Origin: CAYLPJ01 sp964385465
GTDB taxonomy: Bacteria > Planctomycetota > Phycisphaerae > SM23-33
DNA length: 55,165 bases
Direction: 5' to 3'
Assembly: GCA_964385465.1 (NCBI GenBank)
Contig: CAYLPJ010000044.1
Location: 1-55,165 of the forward strand
Each line of letters opens with the position of its first letter. Within the stretch, counting starts at the first letter, position 1. A program made the position numbers and the translations under genes. Under the pieces are notes generated by a model. It was not told the DNA's origin. It searched no databases and was given only the letters and a program-made list of their open reading frames with translations. Of this stretch, positions 27,645 to 35,072 are shown piece after piece.

Positions 27645-28376
27645 TCAGCAGCGGACGCCGTGGGCGGCGAGCAGTTCGGTGTCGGCCAGGAGGTCGGCGA
27701 CGGGGCGGTCGGCGACGATTCGAGCGTCGCCGAGCAGCAGGGCCCGCTCGGCGAGGTCGGCGACGACGGCGAGGTCGTGGGTGACCAGGAGCATGGCCTC
27801 GTGGCGCGCGTGGAGGGCGTCGAGCAGGCGGTGGCGGGCGCGGGCGTCGAGGTTGACGGTCGGCTCGTCGAGCAGCAGCAGTTTCGGCCCCATGGCCAGC
27901 ACGGCCGCGAGGGAGACCATCCGCTTCTCCCCGCCGGAGAGCTTGTAGGTGATGCGGTTCTCGTAGCCCGCGAGGCCGAGATCGGCCAGCGTTCGCGAGG
28001 CGGCGGCGAGGGCCTCGTCGTGGGCAAGCCCGAGGTTGATCGGTCCGAAGGCGACGTCCTCGGCGACGGTCGGGCAGAAGAGCTGGTCCTCGGGGTCCTG
28101 GAAGAGCAGCCCGGCGTGGCGGCGAACGTCGTGGAAGTCCCGCTCGTGGCGGCGCTGGCAGCCGAAGGCGACGATCCGCCCGGCGGTGGGCCTCAGCAGC
28201 CCCACCAGCAGGTGCAGCAGCGTGGTCTTGCCGCTGCCGTTGGCGCCCAGCAGGGCGACGCGGCGGTCGGGGGCGAGGGCGAGGTCCAGCCCATCGAGCA
28301 CCGGCCGGGACGGATCGTAGGCGAAGCCCACGCCCTCCAGCCGCACGAGGGGTTCTTCGGCGCCCGGATCGTTCAC
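27645..28376 (-). CDS. nikO: Nickel/cobalt ECF transporter ATPase NikO (CbiO family, 243 aa)
   Basis: ATP-binding subunit of an energy-coupling factor importer. Walker A is GANGSGKTT, the Q-loop region is LLFQDPEDQL (typical of CbiO-type ATPases), the signature is LSGGEKR, and Walker B is LLLLDEPT, with THDLAVVADLA as the switch region. The length is normal for the family. The start is GTG at 28376, overlapping the TGA of nikQ in a GTGA, the usual sign of translational coupling. It is cytoplasmic, bound to the membrane with NikQ and NikM, and powers metal uptake. Nickel rather than cobalt is inferred from the operon's NikK and NikL genes. Confidence 0.9.
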   Translation of the reverse strand: MNDPGAEEPLVRLEGVGFAYDPSRPVLDGLDLALAPDRRVALLGANGSGKTTLLHLLVGLLRPTAGRIVAFGCQRRHERDFHDVRRHAGLLFQDPEDQLFCPTVAEDVAFGPINLGLAHDEALAAASRTLADLGLAGYENRITYKLSGGEKRMVSLAAVLAMGPKLLLLDEPTVNLDARARHRLLDALHARHEAMLLVTHDLAVVADLAERALLLGDARIVADRPVADLLADTELLAAHGVRC

Positions 28377-29122
28377 GCCCACTGGAGCCCCCCGATCATG
28401 GCGGCCAGGGCGAAGGCGGCCAGGGCGAAGGCGGTGTCGGCGGCGCCGGGCCGTGGGGCGGCGGCGAGTGGGAAGCGGCCGGTGAAGCCGCGGCACTTCA
28501 TGGCGGCGAGCACGCGATGCGACCTGTCGAAGCTGTTGACCAGCAGCATGCCCACAAGGTAGCCGACGCTGCGGTAGGTATGCACGGACATCCCCGGGCG
28601 GAACGCCCGCACCCGCATCGCCCGCCGCAGGCGGTCGTACTCGTGATGGAGGATGTCCAGGTACCGCACGGTGAAGACGTAGAGGTGGATCAGCCGGTTC
28701 GGCACGCGGAGCGACGCCAGCGCCCGGCCCAGCTCCATCGGCTCGACCGTGCTGAGCAGCGCCGTCAGCACCAGCACGATGGCGTTGCCCTTGGCCGCGA
28801 TGGCCGCCGCTCGGATGAGCCCCTCGCCGCTCCACGCCAGCGGCCCCAGCGCGAAGGCCGCCTCGCCGGGGACGGTCAGCGGCAGCAGCAGGGCCAGCAG
28901 GACCATGAACGCGTTCACCGACGCCAGCCTGCCCAGTGCGGGTGCGACGGGCAGCCGTGCGAGCACGGCCAGGGCGGCCCCGCCTGCCAGCGCGGCCGCG
29001 AGGGCCTCGGGTCGGTCGGCGAGCGCGGCCGGGACGGACAGCGCCACGGCCGCGACCAGCCGCACGCGGACGTCGAGTGCGTGGATGGGCGAGCGGTGCT
29101 GTGTGAAGGTGGCGCAGACCAT
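28373..29122 (-). CDS. nikQ: Nickel/cobalt ECF transporter transmembrane subunit NikQ (CbiQ family, 249 aa)
   Basis: A protein with several hydrophobic segments (e.g. VAAVALSVPAAL, FMVLLALLLPL, LVLTALL) and the CbiQ-type coupling region with RVRAFRPG and AMKCRGFTGRF, which contacts the ATPase. ATG at 29122, two bases after the stop of nikL. It connects the ATPase NikO to the metal-binding NikM in the inner membrane. The family can serve cobalt or nickel; the neighbours favour nickel. Length is usual for CbiQ. Confidence 0.88.
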   Translation of the reverse strand: MVCATFTQHRSPIHALDVRVRLVAAVALSVPAALADRPEALAAALAGGAALAVLARLPVAPALGRLASVNAFMVLLALLLPLTVPGEAAFALGPLAWSGEGLIRAAAIAAKGNAIVLVLTALLSTVEPMELGRALASLRVPNRLIHLYVFTVRYLDILHHEYDRLRRAMRVRAFRPGMSVHTYRSVGYLVGMLLVNSFDRSHRVLAAMKCRGFTGRFPLAAAPRPGAADTAFALAAFALAAMIGGLQWA

Positions 29123-29124
29123 GG

Positions 29125-29661
29125 TCACTCCCGCTGACGGCGAGCGCGGCGGAGGGTGCGGCGTGCCCGCCACCACAAGGCCAGCCCGGCCAGGCCCGCG
29201 ATGTAGCCAATGCCCGCGATCACGTCGCGAAGGCGGACACTCTCGGGCCGCCCCAGGGGCGCCGGCGCGGCGGGGCGCGTCGCCGGCGTGGCGGGCCGGT
29301 CCGGGCCTGCCTCCGCCGGTGCGGTCGGGGGGCTTGCGGCCGGGGCGGCATCGAGGGGCCATTCGGCGCGGTGCCCGTCGAGCGTCTCTGCGACGATTCG
29401 CAGGGGCCCGTCCGGGGCGCCGCGGATGGCGAAGCGCCCGGCGGCGTCGGTCGTGGCCTCGCCGACGGCCGAGCCGTCCGCCGCCAGCGCCCGGACGATC
29501 AGGCCCCTCGCGGCCCCCCCACCGGAGAAGTAGGCCTCGCCGCGGACGTCCGGCCCGTCGCGTTCGGCGAAGAGCTGGAGGCTGTGCCCGCGTGCCGTCG
29601 CGGCGGCGGCGGCCAGGGTGGTCGCGGCGGCGAGGGCCAGGCATCTCGTGCGGTCAGTCAC
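29125..29661 (-). CDS. nikL: Nickel transporter auxiliary protein NikL (178 aa)
   Basis: The GTG start at 29661 overlaps the TGA of nikM (GTGA). There is an N-terminal signal segment (CLALAAATTLAAAAAT), a His soon after predicted cleavage (RGHSLQLFAE), a small periplasmic beta domain with carboxypeptidase-regulatory-like character (DAAGRFAIRGAPDGPLRI), a Pro/Ala-rich linker, and a C-terminal membrane helix (AGIGYIAGLAGLALWW). This signal, domain and C-terminal anchor layout is that of NikL, the periplasmic helper that replaces NikN in NikKMLQO systems. Sequence similarity in this family is weak, so the call depends strongly on gene order. Confidence 0.72.
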   Translation of the reverse strand: MTDRTRCLALAAATTLAAAAATARGHSLQLFAERDGPDVRGEAYFSGGGAARGLIVRALAADGSAVGEATTDAAGRFAIRGAPDGPLRIVAETLDGHRAEWPLDAAPAASPPTAPAEAGPDRPATPATRPAAPAPLGRPESVRLRDVIAGIGYIAGLAGLALWWRARRTLRRARRQRE

Positions 29662-30287
29662 TCTCGTCTCCCCCCTTTCCCGGCGGCATGGAGCTCCAGC
29701 AGCTCCGGGCGGACCTTGTGCAGGAACGCCGCGATGAAGCCGGTGACCGCAGCCTCGACGGCGGCGACGGGCAGGTGAGCGAGGGCGATGACCGCGAACA
29801 CGGCAGCGAACTCCCGCCCGGTGGTCAGCAGGGCCAGGCCGGTCAGGGCCGCGCTGCCGAGGATGGCGGCGGCCCCGACGGCGAGCCCGCAGGCCAGGGC
29901 GGCGGCGTGGCTGCGTCGGCGGAGCATCCAGCCGAAGGCGTAGCGGCAGGCGACGGCGGGTGCGGCCATGGTGGCGGTGTTGACGCCGAGCGTCGTCAGC
30001 CCGCCGAAGCCGAACAGCACCGCCTGGAGCAGCAGGGCCACCAGCAGCGCGGGGAACGCCGCCCATCCGAGCAGCAGCCCGGCCAGGCCGTTGAGCACCA
30101 GGTGCGCGCTGGCGGGGCCGACCGGCACGTGGATCAGCGAGGCCACGAAGAACGCCGACGCCAGCAGCGCCACGCGGGGGATCCTCTCGTCGTCCAGCCG
30201 GCGCAGGCCCAGGGCCACCCCGCCCGCCGCGACAGCCGCACCGGTCAGAAGCACCGGGGCGGCGAGGACTCCCTCGGAGATGTGCAC
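29658..30287 (-). CDS. nikM: Nickel-binding S component NikM (CbiM family, 209 aa)
   Basis: The protein begins MHISEGVL, the family's invariant N-terminus, whose amino group and His2 coordinate the metal. The codon is GTG at 30287, with CAGGAG 6 bases upstream. Several membrane segments follow, with HVPVGPASAHLVLNG (metal-site His residues) and the long loop typical of CbiM/NikM. It is the substrate-specific subunit of the ECF importer. It starts 22 bases after nikK. Nickel versus cobalt cannot be settled from this protein alone. Confidence 0.92.
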   Translation of the reverse strand: MHISEGVLAAPVLLTGAAVAAGGVALGLRRLDDERIPRVALLASAFFVASLIHVPVGPASAHLVLNGLAGLLLGWAAFPALLVALLLQAVLFGFGGLTTLGVNTATMAAPAVACRYAFGWMLRRRSHAAALACGLAVGAAAILGSAALTGLALLTTGREFAAVFAVIALAHLPVAAVEAAVTGFIAAFLHKVRPELLELHAAGKGGRRE

Positions 30288-30309
30288 GCTTGGCTCCTGC
30301 CCGTGGGGG

Positions 30310-31086
30310 CTAGTTCATGTCCCTGGTCCGCACCCACATCAGGGCGCCCAACTCGACGTCCACCGCCTTGCCCTCGGGGCCGGGCATCTTCTCGTCGCCG
30401 TCGATCAGCGCCGCGAAGGACCACCAGCCCGCACGCGGCATGGCGTAGGCGAAGACGCCGTGCGCGTCGGCCTTGATGACCTGCGTGATGAACGCGTCGC
30501 CCGGCGGGGTGACCTTCCCGCCGACGTTGCGATACTCGACCTCGATCTCCGCGAAGGGCACCGGCTTGCCGCCCTTGCGGACGATCCCGCGGAACAGGTT
30601 GCCCGTCCACAGCCCGTACGGGCGGACCAGCGGCTCGATCTCCACCGGAAAGCCCACCATCGCGTCCCAGCCCTCCCCGCGGTCCATGCCGTTGACCACC
30701 ACCTTCGTGTAGTGGACGATCATCTTGCCCTCGGCCGGCTCCCAGTAGGGGGCGGGCTCGATGTAGAACACGTGATCGCCCGGGCGGCGGAGGGTATACG
30801 ACGCCGTGTAGGCGGTCTGCCCGTCGATCTTGCGGGGCTCCAGCGCCGAGGCCAGGTCCGTCTTCCTGCCGCCGACGAGCACGCCGAAGGCCTTCGGCGG
30901 GGCCATGGTCATCACCGGGCCGCCTTCCATCGGGTGGGTGAAGAGGATGTCCAGCTTCACGGTGCGGTCGTCGGCGCCGACGTGGACCTTGTCGGGGACA
31001 AGCACCTGGAAGTGGGACCGCACGGCCGCGGTCAGCAGGCCGAGGACGGCCAGGCAGGCGAGGAGGGCGAATGTTCGTCTTGTCAT
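30310..31086 (-). CDS. nikK: Periplasmic nickel-binding auxiliary protein NikK (DUF4198, 258 aa)
   Basis: A signal peptide (residues ~1-24, CLAVLGLLTAAVRS) is followed at once by HFQVLVPD, so a His would be near the mature N-terminus, as in DUF4198 nickel-binding proteins. The body is beta-rich (LDILFTHPMEGGPVM, FYIEPAPYWEPAEGK, MPRAGWWSFAALIDGD). In NikKMLQO systems NikK is the soluble periplasmic protein that aids nickel capture. It is first in the operon, 60 bases after a predicted transcription start and next to a NikR-like operator, so it is likely repressed when nickel is plentiful. No clear ribosome-binding site is seen (weak GGAAA). Confidence 0.85.
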   Translation of the reverse strand: MTRRTFALLACLAVLGLLTAAVRSHFQVLVPDKVHVGADDRTVKLDILFTHPMEGGPVMTMAPPKAFGVLVGGRKTDLASALEPRKIDGQTAYTASYTLRRPGDHVFYIEPAPYWEPAEGKMIVHYTKVVVNGMDRGEGWDAMVGFPVEIEPLVRPYGLWTGNLFRGIVRKGGKPVPFAEIEVEYRNVGGKVTPPGDAFITQVIKADAHGVFAYAMPRAGWWSFAALIDGDEKMPGPEGKAVDVELGALMWVRTRDMN

Positions 31087-31152
31087 CGTTTCGGTTTCCG
31101 TATGGGCGGCGACGTCGAGCCCACGCCCCGGTGGCGTGAGGCAACGGGACCG

Positions 31153-31181
31153 ATGCTACGCCCGTCGCGGCGGTACTACAA
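31153..31181 (-). promoter_or_regulatory. Predicted promoter of the nickel transporter operon
   Basis: TTGTAG (31181-31176), 17 bases, TAGCAT (31158-31153) on the minus strand. Transcription would begin near 31146, about 60 bases before nikK. The -35 box lies inside the NikR-like operator. Confidence 0.5.
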
Positions 31182-31200
31182 CAACGAACCTTTGTGCTAC
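31173..31200. promoter_or_regulatory. NikR-like operator overlapping the -35 box
   Basis: GTACTAC (31173-31179), 14 bases, GTGCTAC (31194-31200). This resembles the operator form GTGTTAC-N13/14-GTAACAC that I recall for NikR of Geobacter-type bacteria, with 14-base spacing and GT...AC ends on both halves. Placing it over the -35 fits nickel-responsive repression of nikKMLQO. No nikR gene is in this window. Confidence 0.5.
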
Positions 31201-31518
31201 GGCGTGCGTCCTCGGCCCCGGTGCGCATCGCGGGCACTGCCGAGGCCGGCCTCGCGACGGCGTGGATCGCCGCTGCGCCCGGGGTCTACAGGCCGCCCAG
31301 GACGCACTTTCGGCGCCGGCGGCCCTTTCGGGGGATGGAAGAACGCATCGAGGCAGTCCGGGGACAGGCATTCCCGAGCCGGGGCCGTCGCCCGGAGATC
31401 GGTCGGTCAGGGCGGGGACGCCGCCGATGCCTCTGCGAGGCCTCGGTCCGCGACGAAGGTCGCGGGGCCTCCGCACCTGAGCGCGGCGCGAACGATCGAA
31501 ATGCGTCCCTCTCAGGTC
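31201..31518. other. Region without a supported gene
   Basis: Frames exist on both strands but are Arg/Pro-rich, lack ribosome-binding sites and show no recognisable domain. No RNA gene or clear repeat was found. It may be a decayed gene; nothing more can be supported. Confidence 0.4.
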
Positions 31519-31701
31519 TTAGTCGCGTCCGACGAGCTGGGCTGATCGCGGGGTCATCTGCACGGCCGGCGTCGGCTCGAACAGTGGAATGCCCGCTTCC
31601 GCACGCTTGGCGTAAACCTCCACGTTTACGTCTTTGGCGCTCTGGTGATCCTCCTCAAGGTTCTCGACGGGCGCATATCGGCTTGGCCGAAATGCACGCA
31701 T
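31519..31701 (-). CDS. Small hypothetical protein (60 aa)
   Basis: The ATG at 31701 has a very strong ribosome-binding site, AAGGAGG with a 7-base gap, which argues for a real gene; a second ATG at 31722 has none. The 60 residues are mostly soluble and charged: MRAFRPSRYAPVENL, then EEDHQSAKDVNVEVYAKRAEAG, then IPLFEPTPAV and a short polar end. A central helix is plausible. The local DNA is less GC-rich than the surroundings, which is unusual here. I do not recognise the family. It is separate from the nickel operon, transcribed from its own leader. Confidence 0.6.
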   Translation of the reverse strand: MRAFRPSRYAPVENLEEDHQSAKDVNVEVYAKRAEAGIPLFEPTPAVQMTPRSAQLVGRD

Positions 31702-31772
31702 ACAGCCGCCTCCTTGATACACAGAACGGCTCCCTCCGAATCGAATCTGCTCTTGTAGATGGAGCAGGCTTA

Positions 31773-31789
31773 CCGGGCCTCCTGCCCGG
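31773..31789 (-). promoter_or_regulatory. GC-rich hairpin in the leader of the 60-residue gene
   Basis: CCGGGC (31773-31778) pairs with GCCCGG (31784-31789) around a 5-base loop that contains an AGGAG on the transcript strand. It is ~75 bases upstream of the ATG. It could be a regulatory RNA element, but no known riboswitch is recognised. Confidence 0.25.
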
Positions 31790-31812
31790 CGGGAACCAGA
31801 TATGACCCTTCT

Positions 31813-31841
31813 ATTCTCTTCACCGCGGCCGGCGAAGACAA
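31813..31841 (-). promoter_or_regulatory. Weak predicted promoter of the 60-residue gene
   Basis: TTGTCT (31841-31836), 17 bases, GAGAAT (31818-31813) on the minus strand. Each box matches its consensus at four of six bases. It would give a ~100-base leader containing the hairpin at 31773-31789. Confidence 0.3.
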
Positions 31842-31871
31842 GGGGTAAACCAGAATTTCACACGCCCTTGA

Positions 31872-31889
31872 CGGCTCGCGAACGAGCCG
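31872..31889. terminator. Hairpin downstream of the 91-residue gene
   Basis: CGGCTCG, loop CGAA, CGAGCCG: a perfect 7-bp stem ~80 bases after the stop at 31969 on the minus strand, preceded by further GC-rich inverted sequence. It may end transcription of that gene; no T-run follows. Confidence 0.35.
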
Positions 31890-31968
31890 GCGTCGGCGCC
31901 GGCAAGCGGCGCCGCCGGGCGCCGGCGGCCCTTGCGGGCGCGCGGGCCGGCAGGACCGCGCCCGGGCG

Positions 31969-32244
31969 CTACGGCGCCCCGCCGTCGGGGTCCTTCTTCC
32001 GCGCGACGTTCATCCTGCATTCGGCGGCGAGATCGAGGAACTCCCTGTGCTCGAGGTCCCCGAGCTTCTTGCCTCGCTCGCCGAGCTTCTCGTTGAACTT
32101 GATGACCTTCTCCTGCATCGACTCGTGCGTCTCCGCCGAGCCGCCGAGCAGGTGGAAGTTCTCCCCGCGCGTGATGCGGACCTCGCCGTCGTCGTTGTCC
32201 AGCCCGACGCCCAGCAGCCCGGCCTTTCGCCTCGCGTCAACCAA
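31969..32244 (-). CDS. Small conserved-looking hypothetical protein (91 aa)
   Basis: No ATG fits, but TTG at 32244 (MVDARRKAGLLGVGLD) has GGGAG upstream and lies ~27 bases after a predicted transcription start. The sequence contains VGLDNDDGEVRITRG, ENFHLLGGSAETHESMQ and KLGERGKKLGDLEHREFL, a pattern I associate with small uncharacterised planctomycete proteins. It has a beta-turn-rich first half and a helical second half with many Lys/Glu. The end (RKKDPDGGAP) is polar. It has no signal peptide. It is divergent from the lyase-like gene. Function unknown. Confidence 0.65.
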   Translation of the reverse strand: MVDARRKAGLLGVGLDNDDGEVRITRGENFHLLGGSAETHESMQEKVIKFNEKLGERGKKLGDLEHREFLDLAAECRMNVARKKDPDGGAP

Positions 32245-32277
32245 ACCTCTCGCTCCCTTCGCCGTCTGTTCTATGGT

Positions 32278-32305
32278 ATTGTACGCGGCCCCGGCCCGGA
32301 GGCAA
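32278..32305 (-). promoter_or_regulatory. Predicted promoter of the 91-residue gene
   Basis: TTGCCT (32305-32300), 16 bases, TACAAT (32283-32278) on the minus strand. The -10 box matches the consensus at five of six bases. Confidence 0.5.
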
Positions 32306-32375
32306 GCCCGCCGCGCGGGCCGACGACGGACCGACACGCGATGCAGACGCCCCGACAGCAACCCTGGAGAACACG

Positions 32376-35072
32376 ATGCGAACCGCCCTGACCTTCCTGA
32401 CGATCGCGCTGGCCGCCGTCGCCGCCGCCGGCGCCGACGAGGCACGGACCTTCACCTTCGACGACGCCGACGCCCTCGACGCCTGGACGACCAAGGGAGG
32501 CGTGGAACTCGACGACACCCACAGCCGCTCGGGCAAGGCGCTGCGCATCCCGCCGGGCGGCTCGGCCGTGCTGAAGCTCACCGACACGCCGGGTGCGGGC
32601 AAGGTCGAGTTGTGGGTCTACGAGGACATGACCGTCCCGGAGAACCCCAAGAAGCGGCGCGTCGGCCCGCGGTGGGGCCTGCTGGGCAGCAGCGCGAAGC
32701 AGGCGCTGACGGTCGGCGCGATCTACGCGCCGTACCTGTCCGGGGACAAGACCTATGCCGCCAGCGACTACCGCGGCGAGACGTGGTTCATGGTCAGCTA
32801 CCTCGGCGAGGCCCGCCGCAAGGCCGGCTGGCACCGCTGGACGTTCACCATGGACGCCGAGAAGGGCCTGTCGATCGCCGTCGACGGCAAGGACGTCAAC
32901 GCCCGCCGCAAGCGGTTCGACTGGAACAAGACGCAGTTCGGCGGCATGACCGGCCTGCTGATCCACGGCGACGACGGGAAGGGCGGCAAGGCCCAGACGA
33001 TCTGGGTCGACGACGTCACCGTCGGCCTCGGCGGGAAGATGAAGGCCAGGCCGACGCCCCCGCCGCCTCCCCCGCCGGTCGTGCCCGAGAAGGACCCCGC
33101 GGTCGAGGAGGCCCCCGAGCTCGTCGAGGGCGTCCGCGGCAGGCACCCGCGGGTGCTGCTGGGGCCCGGGGACGTCGCCGCGCTCCGCGAGTTCGCCGGA
33201 AGCGACCTGGCCAAGCCCATGTGGGAAGGCCTGATGGACTACCTGCCCGTCTGCAGGGCCCCCCGCGAGCCGAAATTCCTCCGCGACGCGACCGACGGCC
33301 AGCGACACGGCTTCTGGAGAATGCCCACCGTCGCCCTGCACTACCTGATCACCGAGGACCCCAAGAGCCTCGAGGCCGCCAAGGGCTACATGAAGCTGCT
33401 GCTGGACCTGAAGCACTGGGAGGCGACCAAGGAGCGGGACAGCGGCATGTCGGCGGGGAACGTCATGGTGGGCGCCGCCCTGCTGTACGACTGGACGTAC
33501 GACGCGCTGGACCCGGACTTCCGCGAGACGTACCGCAAGAAGCTCCTCTGGCATGCCCGGGCGATGTACCACGGCGGGCACATGAAGAAGAACCGCGGCC
33601 CGCACTACTGGCAGAACGACCCGGCGAACAATCATCGCTGGCACCGCAACGCGGGGCTGGCGCTGTGCATCCTCGCGGCCTACGAGGGCAACGAGGAGGA
33701 GAAGTGGATCCTCGCCAGGACGGCCGAGGAACTGGCCTACGTTCACCGCTGGCTGCCGGAGGACGGCACGAGCCACGAGGGCCCGGGGTACTTCGTCTTC
33801 GGCGGGGCGCACCTGACGCTGGCGATGCAGGCGGCCGACCGGTGCCTGGGGACGAGCTACCTGAAGCACGGCTACTTCCGCAACGGCCCGCTGTTCCGCC
33901 TGCACACGCTGGCGCCGGGGATGGAGGACGCCCTCCCGTTCGGCGACTCCGGCGGGTTGGGCGGCTACAACAACTTCCTGCACAAGTGCTGCGCCGTCCA
34001 CCGGCTGGCCGACGCCCAGGCCGGGATCGCCCGCTTCGCGGAGATCAGCCCCAAGGCGTTCATGTTCAAGTGGTTCTCGCTGATCTGGCGGGACCCGGCC
34101 CTGGAGGCCGGCTCGCTGAGCAAGCTGCCCCCGCGGGAGTTCTTCCCGGACCCGGGCCTGGCGACGATGCGGGACGCCTGGACGCCGGAGGCCGTCGCGG
34201 CGTTCTTCAAGTGCGGGCCGTACGGCGGCTACAAGCTCAACGAGTTCCGCAACGAGAACGATTTCCACTACATCAACGTCGCCCACGACGACCCGGACGT
34301 GAACTCCTTCGTGCTCAACGCCGGCGGGAAGATGCTCGCCGAGACCAGCCGCTACTCCAAGAAGAAGCTCACCCAGAGCCACAACACGATCCTGGTCAAC
34401 GGCAAGGGCCAGCTCGGCGAGGGCCACGGCTGGACGCAGCCGCTGAAGCGCAAGGGCTCGCGGGACATGACGGACCTCGGCGTGATCAAGGCGTACAAGG
34501 ACGCCGGCGGGGTCGTGGTCGCCGAAGGCGAGGGCGCCGGGTCCTACCCGGACCTGTCCCGCTACCGCCGCACCTTCGTCTGGGTGCCCGGCGACTACAT
34601 CCTCCTGCTGGATGACATCGCCGCCGAGGGCGACACGCCCGTCGAGGTCACCTGGATGGTCCAGGGGCCGAAGCTCCAGACGCGCGACGCCGACGCCGGG
34701 GCCTACACGCTCGTCAACGAGCAGGCGCGCTGCCCGTTCATGGTCGTCCCCCACGGAAAGGCCGCCGCGGAGATCGTCGACAGCACGGCCGACCATCGCG
34801 GCAAGCCGCTGGGCTGGAGGCAACTGCGGGTGGTGCAGAACGGCAGGCAGGTCCGCTACGCGGCGGTGTTCGACCCCTGGAACCGCGGCGGGCTGACCGT
34901 CGCCACGGCCCCCGACGGGGACGCCGTCAAGGTCACCGTCACCGGCGAGGGCATCGCGGATACCTGGGCCTGGACGCCGGCCGGGGGCGACAAGGCGGCC
35001 GCGCTGAAGGGCGTTCGCGGCGGCAAGGCGCTGATCGAGGTGACGGAGCAGGACACGATGGAGAAGCCCTGA
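32376..35072 (+). CDS. Heparinase/alginate-lyase-like secreted protein (898 aa)
   Basis: Signal peptide (1-20, ALAAVAAAGA), then a beta-sandwich, LamG- or CBM-like domain (~25-215) ending IWVDDVTVGL. A polyproline linker lies at ~226-236. The rest matches DUF4962/heparinase II/III-type lyases: an (alpha/alpha) toroid with NNHRWHRNAGLAL and HEGPGYFVFGG, then a beta-sandwich with SHNTILVNGKGQ and YRRTFVWVPGDYILLLDD. Such enzymes cut uronic-acid polysaccharides by beta-elimination, using Asn, His and Tyr/Arg residues in these motifs. The protein is likely periplasmic or secreted. Its stop codon abuts that of the converging isomerase gene with no gap. Substrate (alginate, heparin, ulvan-like) cannot be chosen from sequence. 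Confidence 0.8.
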   Translation: MRTALTFLTIALAAVAAAGADEARTFTFDDADALDAWTTKGGVELDDTHSRSGKALRIPPGGSAVLKLTDTPGAGKVELWVYEDMTVPENPKKRRVGPRWGLLGSSAKQALTVGAIYAPYLSGDKTYAASDYRGETWFMVSYLGEARRKAGWHRWTFTMDAEKGLSIAVDGKDVNARRKRFDWNKTQFGGMTGLLIHGDDGKGGKAQTIWVDDVTVGLGGKMKARPTPPPPPPPVVPEKDPAVEEAPELVEGVRGRHPRVLLGPGDVAALREFAGSDLAKPMWEGLMDYLPVCRAPREPKFLRDATDGQRHGFWRMPTVALHYLITEDPKSLEAAKGYMKLLLDLKHWEATKERDSGMSAGNVMVGAALLYDWTYDALDPDFRETYRKKLLWHARAMYHGGHMKKNRGPHYWQNDPANNHRWHRNAGLALCILAAYEGNEEEKWILARTAEELAYVHRWLPEDGTSHEGPGYFVFGGAHLTLAMQAADRCLGTSYLKHGYFRNGPLFRLHTLAPGMEDALPFGDSGGLGGYNNFLHKCCAVHRLADAQAGIARFAEISPKAFMFKWFSLIWRDPALEAGSLSKLPPREFFPDPGLATMRDAWTPEAVAAFFKCGPYGGYKLNEFRNENDFHYINVAHDDPDVNSFVLNAGGKMLAETSRYSKKKLTQSHNTILVNGKGQLGEGHGWTQPLKRKGSRDMTDLGVIKAYKDAGGVVVAEGEGAGSYPDLSRYRRTFVWVPGDYILLLDDIAAEGDTPVEVTWMVQGPKLQTRDADAGAYTLVNEQARCPFMVVPHGKAAAEIVDSTADHRGKPLGWRQLRVVQNGRQVRYAAVFDPWNRGGLTVATAPDGDAVKVTVTGEGIADTWAWTPAGGDKAAALKGVRGGKALIEVTEQDTMEKP

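Noticed and set aside
31086..31519. Cobalamin riboswitch ahead of the metal transporter operon
   Set aside because: No B12-box-like sequence was seen on the transcript strand; a NikR-like operator is a better explanation.
31740..31765. A tRNA T-loop-like TTCGATTC on the minus strand
   Set aside because: The flanking 5-base arms do not pair and no cloverleaf can be built.
31194..31805. A 203-codon plus-strand frame upstream of the nickel operon
   Set aside because: Arg/Pro-rich, no ribosome-binding site, and it runs antisense to the better supported 60-residue gene.
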